NCBI RefSeq assembly: GCF_030035605.1
Contig: NZ_CP106736.1
Coordinates: forward strand, 3,407,001 to 3,471,000
Direction: 5' to 3'
Length of the DNA: 64,000 bases
DNA from: Silvimonas soli
GTDB taxonomy: Bacteria > Pseudomonadota > Gammaproteobacteria > Burkholderiales > Chitinibacteraceae
The position numbers were made by a program, and so were the translations under genes. Position 1 is the first letter of the stretch. The number at the start of each line of letters is the position of its first letter. Under the pieces are notes generated by a model. That model saw only the letters and a program-made list of their open reading frames with translations. It was not told the origin of the DNA and did not search any database. This document shows, piece by piece, positions 15,104 to 24,604 of the stretch.

Positions 15104-17143
15104 TCAGGTATGCCCCGGCGCCTGATTCAGCAAGTGCGTGCTGCGATTGCTGCTGAGCGATAGATAACGCTCGTACTGGCGCAGGATGTCGGCAATCAGT
15201 TCTTCGCTGCGCAGATACTGCACGTCATACCCCTCGCGGCCATCTTCAAAAAAGGTGATCGGCTCGTACACGCGGGCATCCGGCTCGTCCGGGCTGGCTG
15301 ATTGCGTGATCAGAAATGCCGGTAACAGGCGGCTTTGCAGGCGCACCCCATAAACAAAGTCGCGCAGTGCCTCGACCGGAATGGTCAGACTCACTTCATC
15401 GGCGGTATCCGGATTGTGATTAACGGCGGAGGTGACGCCGCGCTGCCTTAGCTCGGCGCTGACTTCCTGCATTGCTGGCAAGACGGTGGTTTGCAGAAAC
15501 TGCCGGACATCGGCCTCAGTGGCCTGGTGCACGATCTGCGCCAACCGCTTGCGCCAGTGCATACCGCTCCAGAAACTGGTGGCGTGCGCGAGGTCTGGTT
15601 CGTAATGGGCGCGATCCGCCTGCAGCCCGATCCACAAGCCATAGCATAGAGCCAGCATGATGATCGTGACTGGCAACGCCGCGACCAGCGTCATCGCCTG
15701 CAAGGCTTTGAGCCCGCCCGCGATCATCAGCACGGCGGCGGTCAGCCCCAGAACTGCGGCCCAGAACAGACGCTGCCATACCGGTGAATTGGGCGCGCCG
15801 CGCGAGGCAATGGTGTCGATGACAAACGCGCCGGAGTCGGCCGAGGTGACAAAGAACACCGCAATCAGAATGATCGCCAATCCAGACAAGACCTGGGTGA
15901 GCGGGAAGTATTCGAAGAACTGGAACAGCAGGGCATCAACGTTGCCTGCGCCGCGCGACAACGCGCCCATGGCCACGTGGGTATCGAGCCAGATCGCGTT
16001 ATTGCCAAATGCCGTCATCCACAACAGATTGAACGTGGCCGGCACCAGCAACACGCCCAGCACAAATTGGCGGATGGTGCGCCCGCGCGAGATGCGGGCA
16101 ATGAACATGCCCACAAATGGCGACCAGGATATCCACCATGCCCAGTACAGAATGGTCCAACCGCCATACCAGCCGGGCTTGATCGTAGGCTGATAGGTGT
16201 AAGTGCGAAAAGACAGTTCCACCAGGTTGGTGAGGTAGTGGCCGACGTTTTCGCTGAAGGCTTCCAGCAAGTACACGGTGGGGCCAAATGCCACCACAAA
16301 CACCAGCAGCAAGATGGCCAGCGACAGATTGATTTCGCTCAGAATCCGCACGCCTTTATCCAGCCCGGTGGCGGCCGATAAGCCGGCCAGCATCACCACC
16401 ACCACAATCAGCCCCACGCGAAAGGTGGTTGAACCGGTTTCCCAGCCCAGCACCTGATGCAGACCGGCGCTCAGTTGCAGCACGCCATAACCCAAAGTGG
16501 TGGCGATACCGGCGATGGTGCCGACCAGGGCAAACGCGTCTACGCCGTGACCAATCGGCCCGTTGATGCGATCACGCAGCACCGGATACAAGCCCGAGCG
16601 CATGGTCAGCGGCAGGTTGTAGCGAAAGCCGAAATAGGCCAGCACCAGCCCCATCACGCCATACACAGCCCAGGCGTGAAAACCCCAGTGAAAGAACGTC
16701 ATCAGCATGGCTTCGCGCGCCGCCAGTGGTGTGCTGCCAGCCTGCAGCGGCGGTGCCAGGTAATGCTGCATGGGCTCGCCCACGCCAAAATACATCAGCC
16801 CGATACCCATCCCGGCAGCAAACAGCATGGCTGTCCACGACACAAAGCTGAATTCGGGCTTGGCATCGTCCGGGCCGAGGCGGATATCGCCAAACCTGCT
16901 GGCTGCGACCAGCGCCAGAAACACCAGAAACCCGGTCACGCTGATGGTGTAGAACCAGTCAAAGCGGCTGGTGACCCACGCCTGGGCCTGGCCAAACAAG
17001 ATATCTGCCTGTTCATGAAACAAGGCGCAGTACACCAGCAGGGCAATAACTACGACCAGCGCCGGGATTACCACAGGCGCTTGCAAGGTGGTGAGCGGTC
17101 GGCGTGGTGGGGTGGCGGGAGCAGCGGAGGCAGAGGCCGTCAT
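15104..17143 (-). CDS. betT: BCCT-family choline/betaine transporter (BetT type)
   Basis: 679 residues, close to E. coli BetT (677). Twelve membrane segments span roughly residues 20-510, and the family signature WTILYWAWWISWSPFVGMFIARISRGR lies in the eighth segment. A ~170-residue hydrophilic C-terminal domain follows, containing YEPITFFEDGREGYDVQYL, as in BetT; shorter betaine carriers lack it. Proton-driven choline uptake supplies the precursor of glycine betaine. Its position beside the osmoprotectant ABC operon points to a joint osmotic-stress role. The betAB enzymes are not in the window. Confidence 0.88.
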   Translation of the reverse strand: MTASASAAPATPPRRPLTTLQAPVVIPALVVVIALLVYCALFHEQADILFGQAQAWVTSRFDWFYTISVTGFLVFLALVAASRFGDIRLGPDDAKPEFSFVSWTAMLFAAGMGIGLMYFGVGEPMQHYLAPPLQAGSTPLAAREAMLMTFFHWGFHAWAVYGVMGLVLAYFGFRYNLPLTMRSGLYPVLRDRINGPIGHGVDAFALVGTIAGIATTLGYGVLQLSAGLHQVLGWETGSTTFRVGLIVVVVMLAGLSAATGLDKGVRILSEINLSLAILLLVFVVAFGPTVYLLEAFSENVGHYLTNLVELSFRTYTYQPTIKPGWYGGWTILYWAWWISWSPFVGMFIARISRGRTIRQFVLGVLLVPATFNLLWMTAFGNNAIWLDTHVAMGALSRGAGNVDALLFQFFEYFPLTQVLSGLAIILIAVFFVTSADSGAFVIDTIASRGAPNSPVWQRLFWAAVLGLTAAVLMIAGGLKALQAMTLVAALPVTIIMLALCYGLWIGLQADRAHYEPDLAHATSFWSGMHWRKRLAQIVHQATEADVRQFLQTTVLPAMQEVSAELRQRGVTSAVNHNPDTADEVSLTIPVEALRDFVYGVRLQSRLLPAFLITQSASPDEPDARVYEPITFFEDGREGYDVQYLRSEELIADILRQYERYLSLSSNRSTHLLNQAPGHT

Positions 17144-17435
17144 GGATATTATTACCCTGTGTTCTGGACGTGAATCTCGGGATGAACCAGTTGCAGCAAG
17201 CCGTAGCGCATCAACATAAGCGCACGGCGACAGCTATCTATATAGATGAGATTTCTGAATGAGATTCGGACGGAATGTCCGCGCAGCGTGCCGGGCAGGC
17301 GGGATTAGTTCTCGCATTGGCTATCAAGAGGAGAGGCAATCTGGCTTGAAGAGGAAAACATCGAGGCTGGGTCAGCGGGTCGAATATCACAATCTGGCGC
17401 TATGATTTCGCGCCTCTCAAAACAATCTGGAACCG

Positions 17436-18179
17436 CTATAAATCGTTTGGCATTTGCAGCATGGGCGCGGTTTTCCTGGTCCAGTGCAGACCGCGCAAGG
17501 CCAAAGCAAGCAGGGCAAACGCGGCCATGATCATCAAATAACCGCCCAGGCGCTGATAGATGAGCACCCCGACTATGCCGCCCGCCAGGAAAGAGGCAAT
17601 CGTCGCCGAGTGCAGATAGAGCCGCGAGAAATTGCCTGCGGTGGCGTCCTGCGTCGCATGTCCGCGCAGCATGTCAAACGCCATGCCAATTTCAATGCCA
17701 ATGTCGGTAGCCATGCCAGATACATGGGTGGTGCGTACGCGGGCGTCGGAAATCCGGGTCACCGTGGCGTTTTGCAAACCCATCAAAAACGCCAGACCCA
17801 GCACCACCGTCGGTGTCCGCCAGACCGCCTGCACCCACAGGTCGATCGTCCCCAGAACCGTAAGCAGCAATGCTTCAAGCAGAATGCTGTAGGCATAAAC
17901 GCCGGTCATTGCGCGGCGGCTGCCGGCGTTAATCAGCAAGGTAGATACCGATGAACCAAAAATGAACAGCGCGATAATGCACAGATAAAACAGCCCGGAA
18001 CGCCATTGCCCGGTGGCGACATGATCAGACAGTGTTGAAACATTGCCGGTCATATTGGCCGAGAAAAAACCGACCGAATAAAACGCTGCCGCATTCAAAG
18101 CCCCGGCAATACCCGCCAGCGAGCAGGCCAGATGAAGGTTGATTCGTGTAGTTCGGCTTGTTCCTTGGTGCACCAGCAT
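17436..18179 (-). CDS. DUF1275 (YoaK-like) membrane protein
   Basis: 247 residues with about six hydrophobic segments. The N-terminal AGIAGALNAAAFYSVGFFSANMTGNVSTL and the later GLQNATVTRISDARVRTTHVSG are the two conserved blocks of the DUF1275 family, whose function is unknown. GGGGGAG lies 6 bases before the ATG. It is transcribed away from the marR operon; the two share a 240-base intergenic region. Confidence 0.88.
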   Translation of the reverse strand: MLVHQGTSRTTRINLHLACSLAGIAGALNAAAFYSVGFFSANMTGNVSTLSDHVATGQWRSGLFYLCIIALFIFGSSVSTLLINAGSRRAMTGVYAYSILLEALLLTVLGTIDLWVQAVWRTPTVVLGLAFLMGLQNATVTRISDARVRTTHVSGMATDIGIEIGMAFDMLRGHATQDATAGNFSRLYLHSATIASFLAGGIVGVLIYQRLGGYLMIMAAFALLALALRGLHWTRKTAPMLQMPNDL

Positions 18180-18326
18180 GCAGAACTCCCCCAGCGAAAG
18201 TCGGCGCCAGATGGGCAGCAGCGCACGCCATCCATTTTATCCCCGTAAGTTGCAGTTACGAAGCAAGGATTTGGGCACACGCAGGTTTCGTAGCTGCGGC
18301 TTTGTTCTTCCCTTGGTCTGTCTTAT

Positions 18327-18404
18327 TTGACGGTGCCATTGCTTATTTGTTTATATGTATGAAGTTAAACTTCGTAGTTTGTCTTCATTGTTGTAATGAT
18401 GAAG
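18327..18404 (+). promoter_or_regulatory. Promoter and dyad operators of the marR operon
   Basis: -35 TTGACG (18327-18332) and an AT-rich -10 (TTTATA at 18350-18355, spacer 17). Right behind it lies the near-palindrome GAAGTTAAACTTC (18361-18373), then CTTCAT (18383-18388) / ATGAAG (18399-18404). MarR proteins usually bind such dyads over their own promoter, so autoregulation is likely. Confidence 0.5.
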
Positions 18405-18419
18405 AACGGGAGCAGGCAG

Positions 18420-18872
18420 ATGAACGAGCAAGCGGCAGATATCCAAAGCGCTGGCATTCATGCGACGGCGGTCGAGTTGCGGGTGTTGATCGGCCAGCTG
18501 AAACGCCGGCTGCGGGAAGAAGCCCGTCTGGGCGACTTCACCTGGTCGCAGTTGTCGGTACTGAGCCGACTCGATCGGGACGGTCCGGCGACTGTCTCTG
18601 CCCTGGCGCGTGCCGAAGGCGTGCGCTCGCAGTCGATGGGGGCGACTGTCGCGGTGCTGGAAGACGCCGGTCTGGTTAGTGGTGCACCGGACCCGGCCGA
18701 TGGTCGCCAAACCATTCTGTCGCTGACCGAAGCCTGCCGGGAGCGCGTCAAAGCGAGCCACGCGGCGCGTGAAGACTGGCTGGTCCGGGCCATTCAGACC
18801 AAGCTGGAGCCGGCCGAGCAAGAACAACTGGCGGTGGCGCTTGAGTTACTCAAACGCCTCGCCCAATCGTAA
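18420..18872 (+). CDS. MarR-family transcriptional regulator
   Basis: 150 residues. The winged helix-turn-helix is clear: FTWSQLSVLSRLDRDGPATVSALARAEGVRSQSMGATVAVLEDAGLV followed by the wing DPADGRQTILSLT. Start at 18420 has GGGAG 7 bases upstream; an in-frame ATG at 18396 is less well placed. It heads an operon with an isochorismatase-like gene, a small membrane protein and an MFS exporter, and presumably represses it until an aromatic or other ligand binds. Confidence 0.92.
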   Translation: MNEQAADIQSAGIHATAVELRVLIGQLKRRLREEARLGDFTWSQLSVLSRLDRDGPATVSALARAEGVRSQSMGATVAVLEDAGLVSGAPDPADGRQTILSLTEACRERVKASHAAREDWLVRAIQTKLEPAEQEQLAVALELLKRLAQS

Positions 18873-18888
18873 AGCTGAGGAGAATTGC

Positions 18889-19455
18889 ATGCCGGTAACC
18901 ACGCTAGACCCAAAAACCGCGCTGGTCGTGATTGATCTGCAAAAAGGCATCGTTGCGCGCGCCGCAGAGCACGGGATTGCTGAGGTCATCCAGCATGCCA
19001 GCGCGTTGACCAACGCGTTTCGGCGGCACGCCTTGCCGGTCGTGCTGGTTAACGTGGCGGGTGGCGCACCTGGCCGGATAGAACAGACGCGTCCGCACAT
19101 CCAGCTACCTGCAGACTGGGCTGATCTGGTACCGGAATTGAATGCCCAGCCGCAAGACCATCTGGTCACCAAGAAGACGTGGGGCGCTTTTAGCAATACC
19201 GATCTGGCTGCCTGGCTGCAACAGCAAGCGGTAACGCAAGTTGTGCTTGTGGGGGTGTCCACCAGCGCTGGCGTGGAGTCCACCGCCCGCCAGGCACATG
19301 AACTGGGTTTTAACGTCACGCTGGCAGTGGATGCGATGACCGACCTGAACCCGGATGCGCATAACAACAGCATCACGCGGATTTTTCCAAGACTGGGTGA
19401 AACCGGCAGCACGCAAGAGATCATTGCGTTGTTGCAGTCGAGCGGGAATGTTTGA
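18889..19455 (+). CDS. Isochorismatase-like hydrolase lacking the catalytic Cys
   Basis: 188 residues of the isochorismatase/cysteine hydrolase fold. Asp in LVVIDLQKGI (near residue 17) and Lys in VTKKTWGAF are present, but the position of the nucleophilic Cys reads GVSTSAGVESTAR, so Cys is replaced by Gly, as in a recurrent subgroup of the family. Hydrolase activity of the PncA type is therefore doubtful. GAGGAG precedes the start, 16 bases after the marR stop. Part of the marR-MFS operon. Confidence 0.85.
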   Translation: MPVTTLDPKTALVVIDLQKGIVARAAEHGIAEVIQHASALTNAFRRHALPVVLVNVAGGAPGRIEQTRPHIQLPADWADLVPELNAQPQDHLVTKKTWGAFSNTDLAAWLQQQAVTQVVLVGVSTSAGVESTARQAHELGFNVTLAVDAMTDLNPDAHNNSITRIFPRLGETGSTQEIIALLQSSGNV

Positions 19456-19457
19456 AC

Positions 19458-19799
19458 ATGCCTTGGGCACAGTGGATTGCGTGTTTTTTCGGTGGCGTCT
19501 TTTTCACCAACGCCGTGCCGCATCTGGTACGCGGCGTGACGGGCCAACCCTTTCAAACTCCCTTTGCCAAACCGTCCGGCAAGGGCTTGTCGTCTTCTTC
19601 CGTCAATGTGGTCTGGGGCTGGTTTAACCTGGTTCTGGCGTACGCGCTGCTGTTTCGAGCGGGAGACTTTGACATCCATGCCAGCGGCCACGTTGCCGCG
19701 TTTGGTCTGGGTATCTTGCTGATGGGCTTGATGTCGGCTCATCTCTTTGGCCCGTTGCATGGCGGCAGTCGCCCGCAACAACCGGGAGCAACCGGGTGA
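19458..19799 (+). CDS. Small membrane protein in the marR-MFS operon
   Basis: 113 residues; hydrophobic segments around 3-20, 50-68 and 75-95, the rest short loops. No known motif. Starts two bases after the isochorismatase-like stop and overlaps the MFS start by four bases, so it is very probably translated from the same transcript. A TTG six bases earlier is an alternative start. Possibly an inner-membrane partner of the exporter, but that is only inferred from position. Confidence 0.7.
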   Translation: MPWAQWIACFFGGVFFTNAVPHLVRGVTGQPFQTPFAKPSGKGLSSSSVNVVWGWFNLVLAYALLFRAGDFDIHASGHVAAFGLGILLMGLMSAHLFGPLHGGSRPQQPGATG

Positions 19800-21055
19800 A
19801 GGGTACTTTTCGCTCGCTCAATATCCGCAACTACCGCATCTGGGCAGGCGGCGCATTGGTATCCAATGTCGGCACCTGGATGCAACGCACCGCGCAAGAC
19901 TGGATCGTGCTGACGCAGCTAACGAACCATAACGCCACTGCGGTGGGGATCGTCATGGGCTTGCAGTTCGGGCCGCAAATCCTGTTGCTGCCGGTGACTG
20001 GCTTTGCCGCTGACCATCTGGATCGCCGCAAATTGCTGATGGCCACGCAACTGGCGATGGGGCTGCTGGCGCTGGGTCTGGGTTTGCTCACCGTCACTGG
20101 CCTGGTGCAGTTGTGGCACGTGTACATGTTTGCCTTCGGCCTGGGCTGCGTGGCAGCGTTTGATGCCCCGGCGCGGCAGACTTTTGTGTCCGATCTGGTC
20201 ACCGAGGCGGAATTATCCAACGCCGTAGCGCTCAATTCCACCTCGTTCAATGCCGCACGGATGATCGGCCCGGCCTGCGCCGGGTTACTGGTTGCTTCAG
20301 TGGGTTCGGGTTGGGTGTTCTTGCTCAATGCGGCGTCTTACGTGGCGGTGCTGTTTTCGCTCAGCCGCTTGCGTATCGACGAATTGCATACCCGACACAA
20401 AGTGCCACGCCAGCGCGGCAGCCTGGTCGACGGGTTTCGTTATGTCTGGCACCGCCCGGACCTGAAAGCCATCTTGCTGATGCTGTTTCTGTTTGGCACC
20501 TTCGGGCTTAATTTTCCGATTTTCATTTCCACCATGTCGGTCACGGTGTTTCATCAGGGCGCGAGCAAATATGGGTTGCTGACCTCGATCATGGCGATAG
20601 GCTCCGTCACCGGCGCTTTGCTGGCTGCGCGTCGCGAAAAACCAACCATGGCCTTGTTGTTGATGGGGGCAGGTATCTTTGGCGCCGGGCTGACTTTGGC
20701 GGCGCTCATGCCAAATTACTGGCTGTTCGGGCTGATGCTGATTGTCATTGGCGTATCGGCGCAAACCTTCACCACGTCGGCCAACAGCACCATACAACTA
20801 TCGACCGAGCCCGCCATGCGCGGGCGGGTGATGGCGATTTTCATGGCCATTGCGCTGGGCGGCACGCCGCTCGGTGCGCCAATTGTGGGCTGGGTGGCGG
20901 ATGGCTACGGTCCGCGCTGGGCGTTGGCAGTGGGTGCGGCAGCAGGCTTCGGCTCTGTGCTGGTCGGTTTGCACTATCTGATGAAGTATCGCAATTTGCG
21001 GGTAAAACTGGTTGAGGGCCGCCTTCATTTCAGCATTGATGCGCTGGTCCCGTGA
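19796..21055 (+). CDS. MFS exporter of the EntS/MFS_3 type
   Basis: 419 residues, about 11-12 membrane segments. The start SLNIRNYRIWAGGALVSNVGTWMQRTAQDWIVL and the block AFDAPARQTFVSDLV with NAVALNSTSFNAARMIGP are typical of the EntS-like drug and siderophore exporter group. GTG start overlaps the preceding stop. Regulated with the upstream MarR gene, so likely a drug or aromatic compound efflux pump. Confidence 0.9.
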   Translation: MKGTFRSLNIRNYRIWAGGALVSNVGTWMQRTAQDWIVLTQLTNHNATAVGIVMGLQFGPQILLLPVTGFAADHLDRRKLLMATQLAMGLLALGLGLLTVTGLVQLWHVYMFAFGLGCVAAFDAPARQTFVSDLVTEAELSNAVALNSTSFNAARMIGPACAGLLVASVGSGWVFLLNAASYVAVLFSLSRLRIDELHTRHKVPRQRGSLVDGFRYVWHRPDLKAILLMLFLFGTFGLNFPIFISTMSVTVFHQGASKYGLLTSIMAIGSVTGALLAARREKPTMALLLMGAGIFGAGLTLAALMPNYWLFGLMLIVIGVSAQTFTTSANSTIQLSTEPAMRGRVMAIFMAIALGGTPLGAPIVGWVADGYGPRWALAVGAAAGFGSVLVGLHYLMKYRNLRVKLVEGRLHFSIDALVP

Positions 21056-21116
21056 CCAGAACACAATGATCGGCGCGGGTGTTCGCGGCTAGCGAAGGGT
21101 AAAGGCGCGTGGCGTT

Positions 21117-23828
21117 TTATCGGCCAGGCGTCGGTACCTCTGCCACTGCGCGGCCCCAGTCTTCAATCGGCATGGGGTGGCCGAATAAAAATCCCTGATA
21201 GGTGCGACAACCCATCGCGGTCAGGAATTCCAGCTGTGCCTGGCTTTCTACGCCTTCGGCAATCACCTGCAGCCCCAGCGACTGGCTGATGGCAATCATG
21301 GCGCGAACAATGGCGACGTCGTTGGCCGATTCGGGCACATCGCGCACAAACGATCGATCAATCTTGATCTGATCCAGCGGCAGTTGCTTCAGGTAAGACA
21401 GTGAAGAAAACCCGGTGCCGAAATCATCCAGCGAAAAAGTCACACCCAGTTGCCGGATCTGCTGCATGCGGGCGACGACGTCCTCAACTTGTTCCAGTAC
21501 CACGCTTTCGGTGAGTTCCAGTTGCAGTCGCGCCGGATTGGCCCCGGTGGATTGCAAAGCGCCGCGCACCTGAGCCACGAAGTCGGGCTGGTGAAACTGG
21601 CGGGCGCTGACATTCACGGCCATTTTCAGATCACGCGTTTCTGCTTTGGCTTCCCAGACTTTGAGCTGCCCACAGGCACTTTGCAGCACCCACGACCCCA
21701 GCCGCAGAATCAGCCCACTTTCTTCAGCGACCGGAATGAACAATGCGGGTGACACGGGCTTGTATTGGGTCGGAAACCAGCGCAGCAGGGCTTCGGCGCC
21801 GATCAAGCCGGTGTCCAGGCTGAACTGGGGCTGGTAATACAGTTTGAACTCGGATCGCTGCAAACCGTTGCGCAGCGCCACTTCCAGGTTCGAGCGCGAG
21901 TCAATGACATCCTGCATGGCCGGGCTGAAAAAACGGACTGCGTTACGGCCTGCGGCCTTGGCCTGATACAGCGCCACATCCGCATGTTTTAACAGGGTGT
22001 GTTCTGGCGTTTCCTCGCCAAAGAACAGCGTCACGCCAATGCTGGAGGTGCTGTGCTGTTGCAGACCATCGTCCAGGATCAGGTAGGGCTGATCAAGCAG
22101 GCTGCGGATTTCTTCGGCATAGTCTTCGGCTAGACTGGCCGCCAGCGCCTGATCCAGCCCCAGTCGCTCCAGAATAACCACATACTCATCGCCACCCAGG
22201 CGGCAAATAGTATCGGTGGCGCGCAGGCGGTTTTTGATCCGCTGCGCCACTGCGATGAGTAGCCGATCGCCAAATTCGTGGCCACGGGTGTCGTTCAGTA
22301 CCTTGAAGTTGTCCAGGTCCAGAATCATCAGCGCACCAAATTGCCCGCTTTGCAGGCTGGTCTGCAAAGCCTGGCTCAGCCGCTCCATCAACAAGCGGCG
22401 ATTGGGCAGACCCGTGAGCGTGTCAAAGTAGGCGAGTTGGCGAATTTGTTCTTCTGCCTGCTTGCGTTCGGTGATGTCGCGAATCACCACTTGCAGGATG
22501 GGTTTGTCATCCAGCACCAGGGCAGTCAGCAGCACTTCCGCCGGGAACAGCTTCTGGTTGTCCAGCCGCTGGTACAACCATTCAAAATGGACATTGCCCG
22601 CTTTGAGCGCGTTGGCCACGGTGTTTTGCTGCTTCTCCAGCGAGTTTTGTCCGTCTTCTTGCAGTAAGGGCCATAGATCTGTCGGCTTGCTTGCCAGCAA
22701 TTGCTCGCGCGAGTTCGCTCCCATCAGCCGCACCGCCGCCGGGTTGCAGTCGATCATGTTCTCGCTGTCTCGCAGCCACACCGCATCGCTGGTGGCGTCG
22801 TGCAAGGCGCGAAAGCGCGTTTGTGAGCGCTGCAACTGGTCTTTGCTATTGCTCAGTGCCTGTATATGGCGCATGTCTGACCGCCGCACCCGCCAGGCAC
22901 TGAACGCCGCCGCGCAGCTGATCAAGGTAAAAGCCAGCGCGACGGCCAGGCCTAATGCCAGCTCTTTATACCAGGAGGCGAGGTAATCCGCGTCGGCCTG
23001 ACCAACAAAGAAATACAGCGATTGCCCCTCAATCTTGCGAAATGCCATGCGCCGCTTGATGCCGTCCAGCTTCACGACTGTTTCGTAAGAAAAACCAGCT
23101 GGATGCTGCTTGACCATATCAATGGTTTTCTGCGAAACAACAGCATTACCGGGGCCACTATTTTTTCCCGAATACGCTGGAACGCGTACCCAGATACGCA
23201 ACTGTGCGTCACGCAGGGCAATAACGCCCTGTTTGCCAATATCCAGTTGGGTAAACAGATCGGTGAACCAGGATAGCGGAATCAGCGCAAACACGATGCC
23301 GGCAAAAGAGCCGTCCGGCCGGTTCACGCGACGGCCCATCGCCACTGACCATTCGCCGGTCACGCGGCTGATGACGGGCTCGGAGAGGATCGAGTTCTGG
23401 TTCGGCTGCGCCTTCAGTTGCTGAAATAACAAGCGGTCAGCGATATTGCGCGCCGGGCCGGGTGGGACTTTTTCGCCATACAGCACGTTGCCCATAGCGT
23501 CGCTGATGCGGATGCCTTCAGTCTCTGGAATCCGCTTGCGCTGTGCAATGGTGTAACTGGACAACAACTGTGGATCAATACCGCCAGCGGCCAGTTGGCG
23601 CTCGGTTTCGACCGCCACTGAATAGATGACGATATCGAGTTTGTTGAGCGTTCCGGCCACATTGATAGCTAGCGATTGCGCCAGATTCTGGGTCCACGAG
23701 GTGGCTTGTTGCTCGTATTGGGCGTGGCTTTGATAGAGCGCACTGGCGATCAACACATAAACAAAAGTGTTGACCAACACCACACCCGCAGCGAGTCGAA
23801 CGACAAATGAGCTACGAGGCAGTGGCAT
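21117..23828 (-). CDS. Cyclic-di-GMP enzyme: sensor-PAS-GGDEF-EAL
   Basis: 903 residues. Transmembrane segments near 8-28 and 290-312 enclose a ~260-residue periplasmic Cache-like sensor. A PAS domain follows (~335-450, ending VIRDITERKQAEEQ), then GGDEF and EAL. The cyclase motif is GGDEY (about 544-548), a mild variant, with an intact I-site RATD five residues before it. The EAL domain keeps GAEALLRW (near 678) and DDFGTGFSSLSYL, so phosphodiesterase activity is likely. The protein probably switches cyclic-di-GMP level in response to a periplasmic ligand. No obvious ribosome binding site. It stands alone. Confidence 0.93.
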   Translation of the reverse strand: MPLPRSSFVVRLAAGVVLVNTFVYVLIASALYQSHAQYEQQATSWTQNLAQSLAINVAGTLNKLDIVIYSVAVETERQLAAGGIDPQLLSSYTIAQRKRIPETEGIRISDAMGNVLYGEKVPPGPARNIADRLLFQQLKAQPNQNSILSEPVISRVTGEWSVAMGRRVNRPDGSFAGIVFALIPLSWFTDLFTQLDIGKQGVIALRDAQLRIWVRVPAYSGKNSGPGNAVVSQKTIDMVKQHPAGFSYETVVKLDGIKRRMAFRKIEGQSLYFFVGQADADYLASWYKELALGLAVALAFTLISCAAAFSAWRVRRSDMRHIQALSNSKDQLQRSQTRFRALHDATSDAVWLRDSENMIDCNPAAVRLMGANSREQLLASKPTDLWPLLQEDGQNSLEKQQNTVANALKAGNVHFEWLYQRLDNQKLFPAEVLLTALVLDDKPILQVVIRDITERKQAEEQIRQLAYFDTLTGLPNRRLLMERLSQALQTSLQSGQFGALMILDLDNFKVLNDTRGHEFGDRLLIAVAQRIKNRLRATDTICRLGGDEYVVILERLGLDQALAASLAEDYAEEIRSLLDQPYLILDDGLQQHSTSSIGVTLFFGEETPEHTLLKHADVALYQAKAAGRNAVRFFSPAMQDVIDSRSNLEVALRNGLQRSEFKLYYQPQFSLDTGLIGAEALLRWFPTQYKPVSPALFIPVAEESGLILRLGSWVLQSACGQLKVWEAKAETRDLKMAVNVSARQFHQPDFVAQVRGALQSTGANPARLQLELTESVVLEQVEDVVARMQQIRQLGVTFSLDDFGTGFSSLSYLKQLPLDQIKIDRSFVRDVPESANDVAIVRAMIAISQSLGLQVIAEGVESQAQLEFLTAMGCRTYQGFLFGHPMPIEDWGRAVAEVPTPGR

Positions 23829-24030
23829 GTTTTTGGTAGAAACCTATATGCGCAGGTTTTATGAGTGTTACCCCGGGTAAGCCCTCCTTTTATAGCACAG
23901 CGGCATATATCTTACGGCAGCAAAACCACTGCTGCGTGGGGTGCCAGTGACACGCTACACACTGTTGCAACGCAGCATCGGCGCCACTTGCCGCTTCATC
24001 AGTACGGCAAATGGCATCTCATGCAAAGGC

Positions 24031-24225
24031 CTATGCGGCCAACCAGGCTGCACCTTCGGCTTTCATGGTTTTTTCCAGATCGCTGCCGCGCGTGGCAAAG
24101 ACCCGGCTTAACGGAAAGCCACTCTTTTCCAGCACATAAGCCAACGCGACGTACTCGCGCGGGTATTTGGCAACCGTGGCTTTGTCTATTTCGACCGGGC
24201 CTTGTGGAAAGGTAAATATGCCCAT
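24031..24225 (-). CDS. Small hypothetical protein
   Basis: 64 residues starting MGIFTFPQGPVEIDKATV. Chosen because AGGG lies 8 bases before this ATG; a GTG at 24279 would add 18 basic residues. No signal, membrane segment or known motif. The composition is protein-like, with a helix-forming centre (REYVALAYVLEKSGF). It lies about 200 bases upstream of the cyclic-di-GMP gene on the same strand. Unknown function; moderate trust that it is expressed. Confidence 0.45.
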   Translation of the reverse strand: MGIFTFPQGPVEIDKATVAKYPREYVALAYVLEKSGFPLSRVFATRGSDLEKTMKAEGAAWLAA

Positions 24226-24604
24226 GTCGTACACCCTCTGGCGGCGCAGCCGTTTCCACACACCATTACGTTTTTCCACCAGATCGCGAAATAATGACCG
24301 GCCCGCAGCCTTGCGAGCAGCCAGCGTCCCGCAAGGGGTGGCGCAGGGCCGCAGAGTGGTGCTGCGAGATGATCTGGCAGCAGGCCAGCTGATCCGCCCG
24401 TTGGGGGCTGTGGTGCAAACAACGGCGCTTGCCAGTTAGGCGATACACCGGCCGGCAAGCGCCCAACCGCCGCGGGTCGTGGCCTTTCGTGACTGGTTGC
24501 CGGATCAAGCTGCCGGATATCGGCTAGCTGGCTGAAACAGCTACCGCGCATGAATAATGCAGGATGGTGCTGCGGCCCAGTTGTAGCCCATCCCGACCAT
24601 TTTC
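24226..24604. other. Intergenic region before the AraC gene, nothing recognised
   Basis: 379 bases between the divergent small protein and the AraC regulator. Open frames overlap on both strands but none has protein-like composition with a start signal. No terminator or clear promoter was found. Confidence 0.5.

Noticed and set aside
24167..24551. Overlapping frames on both strands before the AraC gene
   Set aside because: No start signals or protein-like sequence; treated as intergenic.
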